Source of the DNA: Fredericiella sp038205395
Lineage (GTDB): Bacteria; Chloroflexota; Anaerolineae; Caldilineales; Caldilineaceae
Direction: 5' to 3'
Assembly (NCBI GenBank): GCA_038205395.1
Contig: JBBRBX010000004.1
Coordinates: 1 to 64,000 of the forward strand
Length of the DNA stretch: 64,000 nt
Part shown: piece by piece, positions 40,583 to 50,154 of the stretch
Layout of the letters: every line of letters starts with the position of its first letter
Position numbering within the stretch: position 1 is the stretch's first letter
Position numbers and translations under genes: made by a program
Notes under the pieces: generated by a model
What the model was told of the DNA's origin: nothing
The model's database searches: none
Seen by the model: the letters and a program-made list of their open reading frames with translations, nothing else

Positions 40583-43500
40583 TCAGCCGATCTGCACTTG
40601 TTTGCCTGTTTTGAGCGCATCCAGCATGGCGCTGCGCAAGGCGGCCAGGTAGCCGTCCACATCGACCTCGTCGGCAAGCCGGCGCTTGGGAAAGGCGACG
40701 AATAATTGGGTGGCGGCGATGCATTCGACCACTTTGGGCCGCCCGCCGTCGCCGTTATCGCCGTCGTCGCCGCCAGGGGGGGAATACGGCTGTGGCGTGC
40801 GTACAGCCGCTGACCCGGCCATCACCTTGCGCTGCATCTCTGTGTAGCTGGTTTCGTCAAAGTGCCGCACCTTCTCGCGCAGAACCGCGATCAAGCTCTG
40901 CTTCTTTAGTGCCTGTGCGAGCTGGCGGAAAGGTTGCGCAACTTCTTCCTGCTGGGCGGGCGTAAGGTCATTGTACTCGGCCATGGCCGCCAGCCGCTGC
41001 CGGCGCTCCTCCACCTGGGCCAGCGCCTGGGCTTTTTCCGCTTCGACGCGGGCTTCCACGACGGCGCGGATACCGTCGAGCAGGCTCTTGGCCTGCTGCA
41101 TGCGGTTGCCCTGATAGCAGGCGGGGTCGGCCAGGATGGCCGCCAGTTGAGCGGCCTCGTCGCCGGCCACATAGGTGAAGTTGGCATCCTGGGCCGCCAG
41201 ATAGAGGCGCGCCTCACTGTATATCTGGCTTTGGCTGCCCTTCATAAAGCGGCGCAGGGGGTCAACCACCGCTTCTTTATCGTCGAGCAGGCTCTCCATC
41301 TGCGCCGGCAGATCGACCAGATAGAAGTCGTAGTGCTTGCCCACCAGCGGGGTGATGGCTGCCAGCGGCCTGTTCAGGCTGGACAGGAAAGGGTAGTCGG
41401 CTTGCTGCGCCGCCAACTGCTGCAGCTCGGCGTGCAGTGTGGCCAGGGCGGCGGCGGTTGCCTGCGCCAGCGCCTTAGCCTCGCTGCCGTGCGCCGGCGC
41501 GCCAAAGTATTCGTTGTAGAATTCCTTGAGCCGCCGCACTTGCGCTGGGCTGAAGTCGGTCTGCGGCGTGATGACGATTTGGCCAAAGTCGCGCGTGTTG
41601 CGCAGCGCCGCTTCCAGTGCGGCATCTTCCAGTAGATTGGCGTCACGGCGCAGTTCGATTTTGCCGCGCGCAGAAAGCTTCGCCAGGTTGCACTGTACTG
41701 CCGCCAGGCTCCAGCCGTAAGGCTTGCGCTGGAAGCGCGTGACCAGCGCCTGGATCACCGTGCGCAGCCCCTCGCGCTGGTTGGCCTGCATGTGCGCCAG
41801 CAGTTCGCCCTCCGCCTCGCTAAGGCCGGCCCCGTCGTCGCCATACAGCGTTGCAGCGGGCTGCAGAAAGCCGGCAATGTCGGTTTCGCTGTAGGCAATG
41901 CCGCGCAGCATACTCAGGTGGGGATAGGCGCGCACCAGCAGGTCGTAAAAGCCGTTGATGACGCGCCCGCGCGGTTCGCTGCCGGAGATGTCGAGTTCCT
42001 GGCCGTCGACAACCAGTGTGGCTTGCGCGGCCAGCTCCAGGAGCAGGGTGCGCAGGCGCGCCTGGCGCTCGCCGTTCTGCGCCTGCTTTTCGATCAAAAT
42101 GTGGCGCACCGATTCGCTCTGCGCCGTGGTCAGGTTCTGGCGGATGTACTTGTCCGTTTGTGTGTACTGCAGCACGTCAGCCATCAGCCGAGCGTTGGGC
42201 GGCAGCACGACCAGCAGTTCGCTGCGCCCCATCGACTGCGCTTTCAACATAGTCAGGCTGCCGGCGTGCTCATAGAACGGGCTAATCAAATGAATCGCCA
42301 GCTCCTGGTCGTGTCCCATCAGCTGGCCGTCCACCTTGCGTGCGAAGGCGTAGTCCTGGCTGTTGGCGTCGTAGCGGATTTTGCGCTCTTTGAGTACATA
42401 ATCAAAGAAGAGTTCGTTCAGTTGGCCGGCTACAGCGTCATTCTCGACTTCGGTGTTCTTGATTTCCCGCTCGACATCTTTTTCCTCATTGGTAAGGTAC
42501 TCATAAACATCGCCTACGCGCTGGATGTAGGTCTGTTGTTCGAGCAAGTTGAGCGCCTCCTCGATCTGCTTGCGCAGCGCGGGCAGGTCCACCCCAAATG
42601 CAGGCAGCAGGAGCACAGTCAGATTGCGCAGCGTGGCTTTGAAGCCGCGCACGTACTTGACCAGGAAGAGCGCCTTCAGCGGCTTGATGGCCTGCGGATC
42701 GTCCAGGTTGGCCTCGGCCGTCAGAATCGAGGCCTGGCTCTCTGCCTTGAGCGTACTGCGGATGCCCTCGAACATCAGGTCAAAGGTAGCCAGCGATGCC
42801 AACGGCTCATTCGCCATGCGCACAGCCACCTGCTGAAAAACCGAGAGCAGCGAGCGCTCGCCCACCGAACTATGTTTGCCTTCAAAGGCGTTATGGTCGG
42901 ACAGCCCGCGCAGAGCGGCCTGAAAGAGCGGGAATTGGTAGGAGACAAATGGGTAGCTGTGCACAAACTCATCGCGGTTGCGAAAGTTGCGGTAGACGAT
43001 CGAGTTGTCGGCAAAATCAAACAGGGTCTTGAAATTGTTGTGTTCGCGCTCATACACCTCTGTGAGCAAGTCGACGCCGGCGCTGTTCTTTTGCAGCAGG
43101 CGGCGGCGGATGACCTCGGCCACGTCGGCGCTGGTCAGCTTCATGCGCGTGGCAAAGCGTGCCATAATTTTGGAAAAATCATTGGCCGTCTTTTTGCTCA
43201 TTTCGCCCACCACTTCGCCCATCTCCTCTTGCGCCGTGACAATGATCCAGGCGCGCCCGCGACTTTTGGAGGCGAGGCTCTCGGCGATAGTCTGCAGGTT
43301 GGTCATCAGCCTGACGTTGTTGGCGATATATTGGCCGGCCTCATCGACAAAGAAGTTGAGACGAAAGTCGGCGGGCCGGCGCTGGAGAAAGGATTCCACT
43401 TGGTTGGCGAAGTCTTCAATCGACATCTTATATTCCTTGCGGTACTTGTCCAGGATGGCCTGGGCGTCGGCAGCGGGTGCGCCGGTGGCGTCAGCATAGG

Positions 43501-44128
43501 CAGCGGCTATGCTGCGACCTTCCAGCAGCGCCTGCTCGCGCCCAACTTCCCACGCCTTGCCGGCCACACGGCGATAGGCTTCCTGAAAGGCAGCGTACTG
43601 TGCGCGGCTGTCCAGGTCGCGCTCGAACTGGGCGATATAGCCTTGTTTGCCGTAGTAGCCGCAGCTTTCGTCAAAGACCTTGACAAAGACCGCCAGCAGG
43701 GCGTCGATCTGCTCCTTGCTGATCACATCAGCCTTTTGGTCGATGTTAAAGAGAATGCTCTTGGAGGGTATGGCGGCGGCCTTGCTCAGGTCGCCGCGCA
43801 GCATGGCATTGCTCTGGACTTCTTCTTTGGCCAGAAACAGGTCGAGCACTGCTGCGCCTTCCACCTGCCGGTTTTCCAACAGCAGGGCCAGCATTTTGAG
43901 CAGATGCGACTTGCCCGAACCGAAAAAGCCTGAAATCCAGACCCCATTGGCGTTGGTGTAGTGGGTATATGCGCCTAAGAACTCCTCCAGCCGCTTGGCC
44001 AGTTCGTTGGTGAGGATGTACTCCTCCACCTCGTTGCGCAGCCTCGCCTGGTCGTCAGCTTTGATTACGCCCTCAATCGGGCGGTCGATGGGCTTGGCAA
44101 AAATAGCGGACAGGGTAGATGCGGTCAT
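40583..44128 (-). CDS. brxC: BREX P-loop ATPase BrxC
   Basis: A 1181-aa P-loop NTPase and core component of type I BREX. The Walker A motif is at residues 67-74 (GFFGSGKS, in the context NGVWISGFFGSGKSHLLKML). An Asp-rich NFFVDEAGQYIANN segment near residue 265 fits Walker B. The N-terminal MTASTLSAIFAKPIDRPIEGVIKADD is a family hallmark. Long helical regions occupy the middle, and Gly/Asp-rich sequence (GGDDGDNGDGG) precedes a small C-terminal domain. The start lies seven bases after the brxB stop. It works with PglX, PglZ, BrxB and BrxL in the cytosol. Confidence 0.96.
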   Translation of the reverse strand: MTASTLSAIFAKPIDRPIEGVIKADDQARLRNEVEEYILTNELAKRLEEFLGAYTHYTNANGVWISGFFGSGKSHLLKMLALLLENRQVEGAAVLDLFLAKEEVQSNAMLRGDLSKAAAIPSKSILFNIDQKADVISKEQIDALLAVFVKVFDESCGYYGKQGYIAQFERDLDSRAQYAAFQEAYRRVAGKAWEVGREQALLEGRSIAAAYADATGAPAADAQAILDKYRKEYKMSIEDFANQVESFLQRRPADFRLNFFVDEAGQYIANNVRLMTNLQTIAESLASKSRGRAWIIVTAQEEMGEVVGEMSKKTANDFSKIMARFATRMKLTSADVAEVIRRRLLQKNSAGVDLLTEVYEREHNNFKTLFDFADNSIVYRNFRNRDEFVHSYPFVSYQFPLFQAALRGLSDHNAFEGKHSSVGERSLLSVFQQVAVRMANEPLASLATFDLMFEGIRSTLKAESQASILTAEANLDDPQAIKPLKALFLVKYVRGFKATLRNLTVLLLPAFGVDLPALRKQIEEALNLLEQQTYIQRVGDVYEYLTNEEKDVEREIKNTEVENDAVAGQLNELFFDYVLKERKIRYDANSQDYAFARKVDGQLMGHDQELAIHLISPFYEHAGSLTMLKAQSMGRSELLVVLPPNARLMADVLQYTQTDKYIRQNLTTAQSESVRHILIEKQAQNGERQARLRTLLLELAAQATLVVDGQELDISGSEPRGRVINGFYDLLVRAYPHLSMLRGIAYSETDIAGFLQPAATLYGDDGAGLSEAEGELLAHMQANQREGLRTVIQALVTRFQRKPYGWSLAAVQCNLAKLSARGKIELRRDANLLEDAALEAALRNTRDFGQIVITPQTDFSPAQVRRLKEFYNEYFGAPAHGSEAKALAQATAAALATLHAELQQLAAQQADYPFLSSLNRPLAAITPLVGKHYDFYLVDLPAQMESLLDDKEAVVDPLRRFMKGSQSQIYSEARLYLAAQDANFTYVAGDEAAQLAAILADPACYQGNRMQQAKSLLDGIRAVVEARVEAEKAQALAQVEERRQRLAAMAEYNDLTPAQQEEVAQPFRQLAQALKKQSLIAVLREKVRHFDETSYTEMQRKVMAGSAAVRTPQPYSPPGGDDGDNGDGGRPKVVECIAATQLFVAFPKRRLADEVDVDGYLAALRSAMLDALKTGKQVQIG

Positions 44129-44135
44129 GGCGCTG

Positions 44136-44759
44136 CTAGGCCTCTACATGATAGATATTAAACGCGCGGTAATATTTGTCGTCGTGCGGGATGTCAAACA
44201 GGTTGAGCGAAGTGCCCGTCTCGCGTTTCTGATCATAGTCACCCGGAAAGAACAGCACGGTCGGGTGGCGCTTGGCATAACGCTGCAGGTTGTTGAGCAC
44301 GTTGTGCGAACGGATATACGGGAACACTTCCCCCACGCCGGTGAGAAACAGAATGTCAAACGGCTGCGTATCCAGCCTGGCAGCGATGGCCGGGACCAGG
44401 TGCGTCTCAGGGTCCAGCACGTTTTGCAATGTTTCCAGCAGTTGATCTTTGGGCGTCTCGCTTTCAACTGCCAGCAGTTGATCCCAGATGCCCCTCTCCT
44501 GCAGCAGCGTGATGGACAAATCGTACAAATCTACTTCCAGCACCTGGATGCCTTTTTCGAGCGCCAGTCGGGCAGCGAGTTGGTGCGCCAGCCGCTGCAT
44601 TTCGACTGCTTCGCGCGGCGCGTACGGGCAGATAAAGAAGGGCACCTCGTTGCCGATCCCGCGCATTTCCAAAAAGCGCGAGCTGGCGCAGAGCGCCAGG
44701 AGACGGTCAAAGCGCTCTGGTATGCTCAGGCGGCGGGCGTCGTCGTCGGTTGAATCCAT
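44136..44759 (-). CDS. brxB: BREX protein BrxB (DUF1788)
   Basis: A 207-aa DUF1788 protein, a core component of type I BREX with unknown biochemistry. Recognisable segments are EVPFFICPYAPREAVEM, ILFLTGVGEVFPYIRSHNVLNNLQ and VLFFPGDYD, ending in RAFNIYHVEA, all typical of the family. It starts 34 bp inside the end of brxA and stops seven bases before brxC, as expected for coupled translation. Confidence 0.94.
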   Translation of the reverse strand: MDSTDDDARRLSIPERFDRLLALCASSRFLEMRGIGNEVPFFICPYAPREAVEMQRLAHQLAARLALEKGIQVLEVDLYDLSITLLQERGIWDQLLAVESETPKDQLLETLQNVLDPETHLVPAIAARLDTQPFDILFLTGVGEVFPYIRSHNVLNNLQRYAKRHPTVLFFPGDYDQKRETGTSLNLFDIPHDDKYYRAFNIYHVEA

Positions 44760-45361
44760 TGCTGCAACTCTCGTTGGCTTGTCGGAAAAAGAGCAAAGTG
44801 CTGCGGGTCGTCGGCAGCGATGGCTGCCGCCAGGTGCGGCGCCGGCAGCGCCGGCACGATGCGCAGGCTCGCGTCAACCAGTTCCGCCTCGCGCATTGTC
44901 TTAAAGACGATCTGGCGCTGTTTGCTGCGCGTAGCCGGGGCCACGCCTGCCACCTCAGGATGCCATTCCGCTTTGCGTTCAAAAAACAGGTCATAGTCGC
45001 TCAGCGCCAACTGCAGGTCGAGGCGCAGGTATTTTTCCTGCACTATTTCCACGGCAAAATCATAGATGAACCGATAGCGCTTGCAGACGGCCAGCCACAG
45101 CAGATAGCGCTGGTCGCCCGGCGCGGCGTCGTTCAGCAGCAGCAGCTCCGCCGCAGTCAACTGCTTCAGGCGGGAGATTCCCTCGCGGCAGATGCGCTGC
45201 GAAGCATTGGCCGTGCGCATCTGCAGCAGGTTTGCGGCGACCACCCTGGCGCGCACGGCAGCCCAATCTTCCGTTTGGGCATAGAGATTGGCCAGCAGCA
45301 GTGACTCGCGATAGAGCAGTGCGGCGGTCGTGAAGGACATGCTGTAGCGTGGGCGGTTCAT
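44726..45361 (-). CDS. brxA: BREX protein BrxA (DUF1819)
   Basis: A 211-aa DUF1819 protein and the first gene of the BREX operon. BrxA is a small helical DNA-binding protein in characterised systems. Conserved features include SMSFTTAALLYRESLLLANLY at the N-terminus and RLKQLTAAELLLLN. It overlaps brxB by 34 bp. Upstream, the minus strand has a TATACT -10 about 35 bases before the ATG, without a clear -35. No dedicated transcriptional regulator gene flanks the operon on this side. Confidence 0.92.
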   Translation of the reverse strand: MNRPRYSMSFTTAALLYRESLLLANLYAQTEDWAAVRARVVAANLLQMRTANASQRICREGISRLKQLTAAELLLLNDAAPGDQRYLLWLAVCKRYRFIYDFAVEIVQEKYLRLDLQLALSDYDLFFERKAEWHPEVAGVAPATRSKQRQIVFKTMREAELVDASLRIVPALPAPHLAAAIAADDPQHFALFPTSQRELQQWIQPTTTPAA

Positions 45362-45530
45362 AGGCAGCGTGCTCTCTGATCTTGGTTGGCAGCCAGTATA
45401 ACATGGGCTAGCGCCGGCTTCCCAGTCGTAAACTGGACGAAAGGGTAGGTTGTCGCTATGCTGGTGTGCAAAACCATCTTCTCCATTACTGAATCAAAAT
45501 TGCCTTTGTACAGCAAAAAGGAAAACCGTC

Positions 45531-46703
45531 GTGGATCACGCCCAACGCAAACATGTTACTGTACTCGGCGCCGGCCTGGTGGGCAGCGCTATTGTGGCCG
45601 ACCTGGCCCAGGATGCCGATCTGGCCGTCACCGCTATCGATGCCAGTCCCGCCGCGCTGGCACGGTTGGCGGCGGCCGGCGTGCGCATCCAGGTCGCAGA
45701 TCTGGCGGCGCCGGGCGCGATTGCGCCGCTGGTGGCGGAGGCCGATCTGGTGGTGCTGGCCGTGCCGGGGTTTATGGGCTACGCCGCTCTGCGCCAGGTG
45801 ATCGAGGCCGGCAAACCGGTGGTGGATATTTCGTTTTTCAGTGAAGACGCTTTTGGGCTGGACGAGCTGGCCAAGGCCAAGGGCGTGACCGCCGTGGTTG
45901 ACTGCGGCGTGGCCCCCGGCATGGCCAACATCATTGCCGGCCATGTCGAGGGTCAACTCGACCGCATCGACCGCTATCTGTGCTATGTCGGCGGGCTGCC
46001 CAAGCTGCGCCGCTGGCCGTTTGAATACAAGGCGGTCTTTTCACCCATCGATGTGATCGAGGAGTACACGCGCCCGGCCCGCTTTGTCGAACACGGCCAG
46101 GTGGTCGTGCGCCCGGCGCTTTCCGGCGTGGAATTGATCAACCTGCCCGGCGTAGGCACGTTGGAGGCGTTTAACACGGATGGCCTGCGCTCGCTGATGC
46201 GCACCTTTGCGGCCCCTGATATGAAGGAGATGACGCTGCGTTATCCCGGACATGCCAACCTGATGGCTGTGCTGCGCGAGAGCGGCTTTTTTGGCGACAA
46301 AGCAATCCTCGTCGATGGGCAGCCGGTGCGCCCGCTGGCGCTGACAGCTCGGCTGCTTTTTGACCAGTGGAAGCTGCAGCCGGGTGAGGAGGATTTCACC
46401 GTGATGCGCGTCGTGATTGAGGGGCGCAAACAGGGGCGGCGGCTGCGCTACACCTACGATCTGCTCGACAGCTACGATCGCGCCACCAACACCACCTCGA
46501 TGGCGCGCACGACGGGCTACACCTGCGCGCTGGTGGCGCGCCAACTGCTGGCAGGGAAGTTTGCGCAGATCGGCGTCTGCCCGCCGGAATATGTGGGGCG
46601 GACTTCCGGTTGCTACGCCCACCTGTCTGCGGGGCTGGCGGCGCGCGGCATTGTGTTGGCGGAGCGGGTGGAAGAAGAGGAGCCAAGCGACAGTGCGGTT
46701 TGA
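45531..46703 (+). CDS. Saccharopine/lysine dehydrogenase-like protein
   Basis: A 390-aa NAD(P)-dependent dehydrogenase of the saccharopine dehydrogenase family, closest in look to lysine 6-dehydrogenase. The Rossmann motif VTVLGAGLVGSAIVADLAQ is followed by VVDCGVAPGMANIIAGH and the C-terminal domain with GYTCALVARQLLAGKFAQIGVCPPE. The GTG at 45531 is chosen because AAAAAGGA lies just upstream and the Rossmann strand follows at residue ~8. It diverges from the BREX operon, with the BREX promoter between. The amino-acid substrate is not certain. Confidence 0.88.
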   Translation: MDHAQRKHVTVLGAGLVGSAIVADLAQDADLAVTAIDASPAALARLAAAGVRIQVADLAAPGAIAPLVAEADLVVLAVPGFMGYAALRQVIEAGKPVVDISFFSEDAFGLDELAKAKGVTAVVDCGVAPGMANIIAGHVEGQLDRIDRYLCYVGGLPKLRRWPFEYKAVFSPIDVIEEYTRPARFVEHGQVVVRPALSGVELINLPGVGTLEAFNTDGLRSLMRTFAAPDMKEMTLRYPGHANLMAVLRESGFFGDKAILVDGQPVRPLALTARLLFDQWKLQPGEEDFTVMRVVIEGRKQGRRLRYTYDLLDSYDRATNTTSMARTTGYTCALVARQLLAGKFAQIGVCPPEYVGRTSGCYAHLSAGLAARGIVLAERVEEEEPSDSAV

Positions 46704-46866
46704 GTAGACCGAGCAACCGGTCGCCCGCATGGATCGGGAACCATTCACAAAACGCGTACAAAGCAATACATTTTTTATAGCAACGCTTCTGTAGAATAGA
46801 GCGTACTGATACTCGCAATTTTTTTGCGCCAATTTTATCGTCACTGCCAACAAAGGAGCGCATCTT

Positions 46867-48093
46867 TTGCTACCGAGACATCCGAAACCGGCAATTTTGG
46901 CCCTGGGCACGGCGCTGCCCGGCTACATCATAAGCCAGGAAGCGATCGGCCGTTGGATGGCTGAATCGTTTGGCGACCAGCGCCGCCTGCAGCGGATTGT
47001 TCGTATGATCCACAGCCAATCCGGCATTGACACCCGCTATTCCTGCGCGTCCGCCTATTTGGAGCCGCCGCAGCAGTCGCGCTTTGCCCCTGGCGTCGAC
47101 CCTGCCAACAGCGCGACCACCGGCGAACGTATGCTGATCTACGAACGCGAGGCTCCGCCGTTGGGGACGTCAGCCGCACGCCAGGCGCTGGAGGCGTATG
47201 CGCAGCAGCGCAAGCAAAGCGTTGATCAGATTGCCGCCAGCGTGACCCATCTGATCGTTGTAAGCTGCACAGGGCTGTTTGCGCCCGGTCTGGACTTTGT
47301 GCTGGCCCAGGCGCTGCAACTGCCGGCGACGGTGCGCCGCACGCTGATCGGCTTTATGGGCTGCGCGGCAACCTTTAACGGGCTGCGCGCCGCCGCCGAG
47401 ATTGTGGCGGGGCAGCCGCAGGCGCGCGTGCTGGTGGTGAGCGTGGAACTCTGTTCGCTGCACAACCAGCCCAGTGACGACTATGAACTGTTGGTGGGCG
47501 CCTCGATCTTCTCGGATGGGGCGTCGGCCTGTCTTGTCGGCTGCCCGACGCCGGGCGACAGCGACTTTTTCCGGCTGGACGACTTCTATACGGCGATCCA
47601 GCCGGACACCCAGGAGGAAATGGCCTGGAATATCCGCGACCACGGCTTTGTCCTGCGCCTTTCGCCGCGTGTGCCCAACCATCTGGCAGTGGCGGCGCCG
47701 GCGGCGCTGCAGGCAGTGTTTGGCGGAAAACGTCCGCGCTTCTGGGCCATCCACCCCGGCGGACGTGCCATCGTTGACCGGCTGGCCAATATTTTTGCGC
47801 TGCCGGCGGAAGCGCTGACGGCGACGCGCGAGGTGCTGCGGCAGTATGGCAACATGTCGTCGGCCACCATTCTCTTTGTGCTGGCGCAGATGCGCCGTCA
47901 GCTGCGTGAAGAGGCCGCGCACAACGCGCCGGCACAACCTGGGGAGCTAACGGGGGTGGCGATGGCGTTTGGGCCGGGGCTGGTGGTGGAGATGAGCCGC
48001 ATGACCTATGTGCCGCCGCTGCCGCCGCTTTCGGAGCAGGAACATCGTGTGCACAGCTACAGCCAGAGGCGCACCCATGAACCGGCAGTCTGA
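46867..48093 (+). CDS. Type III polyketide synthase (chalcone synthase-like)
   Basis: A homodimeric ketosynthase that extends an acyl-CoA with malonyl-CoA to make pyrones or resorcinols. The catalytic triad is intact: Cys166 in GFMGCAATFNG, His296 in WAIHPGGRAI and Asn329 in QYGNMSSAT. At 408 aa it has the usual length. The start is TTG 46867 with AAAGGAG nine bases upstream. The downstream FAD oxidoreductase overlaps by 17 bp and the methyltransferase by a further 4, so the three genes form one biosynthetic unit. The product is not predictable, but an alkyl-pyrone or alkyl-resorcinol type lipid is a reasonable guess. Confidence 0.95.
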   Translation: MLPRHPKPAILALGTALPGYIISQEAIGRWMAESFGDQRRLQRIVRMIHSQSGIDTRYSCASAYLEPPQQSRFAPGVDPANSATTGERMLIYEREAPPLGTSAARQALEAYAQQRKQSVDQIAASVTHLIVVSCTGLFAPGLDFVLAQALQLPATVRRTLIGFMGCAATFNGLRAAAEIVAGQPQARVLVVSVELCSLHNQPSDDYELLVGASIFSDGASACLVGCPTPGDSDFFRLDDFYTAIQPDTQEEMAWNIRDHGFVLRLSPRVPNHLAVAAPAALQAVFGGKRPRFWAIHPGGRAIVDRLANIFALPAEALTATREVLRQYGNMSSATILFVLAQMRRQLREEAAHNAPAQPGELTGVAMAFGPGLVVEMSRMTYVPPLPPLSEQEHRVHSYSQRRTHEPAV

Positions 48094-49282
48094 GGCAGAG
48101 CGCCTGCGCGATGTGGTGGTGGTGGGCGCCGGTCTGGCGGGCAGCGGCGTCGCGGCGGCGCTGGCGCGGCGCGGCTGGGATGTGCTGCTGGTCGAGCGCG
48201 ACCGGCTGCCGCGCCATAAGGTCTGCGGCGAGTTTTTGTCGCCGGAGGCGCAGGGCAGCTTGGCGCAACTTGGCCTGCTGGAGGCGGCGGCAGCGTTGGC
48301 GCCCGTCCCTTTGTATGGGGCTGCCATTACGACACCGGGTGGGGCGACCGTGGCGATGCCTCTGCCCGCCGCCGCCTGGGGTTTGAGCCGCTACGCCCTC
48401 GATGCCGGGTTGGCCGCAGGGGCGGCGCGCCATGGGGCTGAAGTGTGGCAGGGCGCCACGGTGCTCTCTGCGGCCCGGCAGGGGGAGCGCTGCCGGGTGA
48501 AGGTGCGTCGCGCCGTCAGGTCAGCCGGCGGCGCAAGCGCGGAGCGCGAGCAGTGCGTGACGGCGCGCGCGCTCATTATGGCCTGTGGCCGGCACAGCAC
48601 CGCTGCGTTGCCCCCGCGTGACGCCGTGAGCGGGCAGGCACAGCAAGGATGGCGCCACTGTGTCGGGCTGAAATGTCACTATGAAAAGGTGACGATGGAG
48701 CCGCGTGTAGAGTTATACCTCTTCTCCGGCGGCTATGTCGGCATCAACCCCATCGAAGACGGGCGCGCCAATGTCTGTGTGCTGATTACCTACGCTGCTT
48801 TTCAAGCGGCAGGCAAATCTTTGGCCTGTGTGCTGGAGGAAGCGGTGCGCCGCCACCCTGAACTGGCGCGGCGGCTGCAGGGTGCGCGTCTTGTGACGCA
48901 GAGCGAATGTGCGGTGGCGCCGGTGGACACCCAGCGCACGCCTGCGCCGTGGGATGCCGCGCTGGCGGCCCCCTGTCTGGGCGACACGGCGGCCATGATC
49001 CCGCCGCTGGCGGGCGACGGCATGGCAATGGCTTTACGCTCCGCCGAACTTTGCTGTGCGCCGGCGGATGGCTATCTGCGCGGCGACCTGGCGCGCACGG
49101 AGTGGCAGGATGCCTATACGCGCGGCTGGCGCACTGAATTTGAGCAGCGGCTGTGGCTGGGGCGCAGCCTGCAAAGTGCGCTGACAACCCCGCTGTTGGG
49201 GGATGTGCTGGCGACTCTGGGGCAGCGGCTGCCGGGTGTGGCGCAGTGGCTGCTGGCCGGCACGCGCGGGCGGGCGCGATGA
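48077..49282 (+). CDS. FAD-dependent oxidoreductase (geranylgeranyl reductase-like)
   Basis: A 401-aa flavoprotein of the geranylgeranyl reductase/aromatic hydroxylase type. The FAD-binding GxGxxG is in VVVVGAGLAGSGVAAALARRG, with DVLLVERDRLPRHKVCGEFLS following, and the second FAD motif in CLGDTAAMIPPLAGDGMAMA. In this position it would hydroxylate or reduce the polyketide made by the upstream type III PKS. ATG 48077 lies 17 bp inside the PKS gene; longer in-frame extensions into the PKS gene are not supported. The stop overlaps the methyltransferase start (ATGA). Confidence 0.92.
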   Translation: MNRQSEAERLRDVVVVGAGLAGSGVAAALARRGWDVLLVERDRLPRHKVCGEFLSPEAQGSLAQLGLLEAAAALAPVPLYGAAITTPGGATVAMPLPAAAWGLSRYALDAGLAAGAARHGAEVWQGATVLSAARQGERCRVKVRRAVRSAGGASAEREQCVTARALIMACGRHSTAALPPRDAVSGQAQQGWRHCVGLKCHYEKVTMEPRVELYLFSGGYVGINPIEDGRANVCVLITYAAFQAAGKSLACVLEEAVRRHPELARRLQGARLVTQSECAVAPVDTQRTPAPWDAALAAPCLGDTAAMIPPLAGDGMAMALRSAELCCAPADGYLRGDLARTEWQDAYTRGWRTEFEQRLWLGRSLQSALTTPLLGDVLATLGQRLPGVAQWLLAGTRGRAR

Positions 49283-50082
49283 AACGGCGGCAGCTGCTGG
49301 AGATCCACGAGCAGCCGTGGTGCCCGGCGGAGATTCGTGACGGGGCGACGGACTGCCTGCGTGCGATTGCCAACCTGACTCAGCAGTATCGGTTTGTGCT
49401 GCCGCTGCTGGAAAAGGTGCTGATGGCCGGCGGGAGCCGGCAGATTGTCGATCTCTGTTCCGGTGGGGCGGGGCCGTGGTTGAGCCTGGCCCCGCGGCTG
49501 CAGCGGCGCAGTGGGCGCTCAACGCCAGTGCTGCTGACCGATCTGTTTCCAAACCGGCAGAGCAGCGAGAACGAGAATAGCGAGAGTGGCGACAGTAAGA
49601 TGGGCGGCAGACCGGCCAACGTCACCTTTGTCGCTACGCCGGTCGACGCTACGCAGCTGCCGGCGGATATGCCGGGGCTGCGCACGCTCTTTACTGCGTT
49701 TCATCATTTTGAACCCGCTACAGCCCAGGCAATCCTGCAAAATGCGGTGGATCAGAAACAGCCGATCGCCATCTTTGAACAGACGCGGCGGAGCATTTGG
49801 GCGCTGCCGGTCATGCTGTTGCTGCCGCTGCTGGCGTGGCTTGTTACGCCGTTTCTGCGCCCTCGCCATTGGTCGCGCTTCTTCTGGACCTATATCATCC
49901 CGATCATTCCAGCCGTTTTATGCTTTGATGGGATTGTCTCTTGCTTGCGCACATATGAACCGGATGAACTGCGGGCACTGACAGAGCAACTGCATGGAGA
50001 TGCCTACACGTGGGAGAGTGGGCGGGTGCGCAGCCCACTGTCGCCGATCGGGGTGACGTATCTGCTGGGGTGGACGCGCTAA
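49279..50082 (+). CDS. Class I SAM-dependent methyltransferase, membrane-associated
   Basis: A 267-aa protein with a Rossmann-type methyltransferase core (QIVDLCSGGAGPWLSLA as motif I, LRTLFTAFHHFEPATA later). One to two hydrophobic segments around residues 175-215 (SIWALPVMLLLPLLAWLV and IIPIIPAVLCF) suggest it works at the membrane, as expected for a lipid-like substrate. It is the last gene of the PKS cassette and overlaps the oxidoreductase stop by 4 bp. It likely methylates the polyketide product. A short Asn/Ser/Glu-rich insert (residues ~95-110) is unusual. Confidence 0.85.
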   Translation: MKRRQLLEIHEQPWCPAEIRDGATDCLRAIANLTQQYRFVLPLLEKVLMAGGSRQIVDLCSGGAGPWLSLAPRLQRRSGRSTPVLLTDLFPNRQSSENENSESGDSKMGGRPANVTFVATPVDATQLPADMPGLRTLFTAFHHFEPATAQAILQNAVDQKQPIAIFEQTRRSIWALPVMLLLPLLAWLVTPFLRPRHWSRFFWTYIIPIIPAVLCFDGIVSCLRTYEPDELRALTEQLHGDAYTWESGRVRSPLSPIGVTYLLGWTR

Positions 50083-50154
50083 GCAGCGGCCATCTCTTCG
50101 CCCCTCACCTCCTGCGTCTGGGTGAGATTGGTATGCATGTCGATAAAGAATTTT

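Noticed and set aside
41792..43933. Long plus-strand open frame (713 codons) antisense to brxC
   Set aside because: It mirrors the codon pattern of brxC in a high-GC gene, has no family motif and no ribosome binding site; brxC itself is fully conserved.
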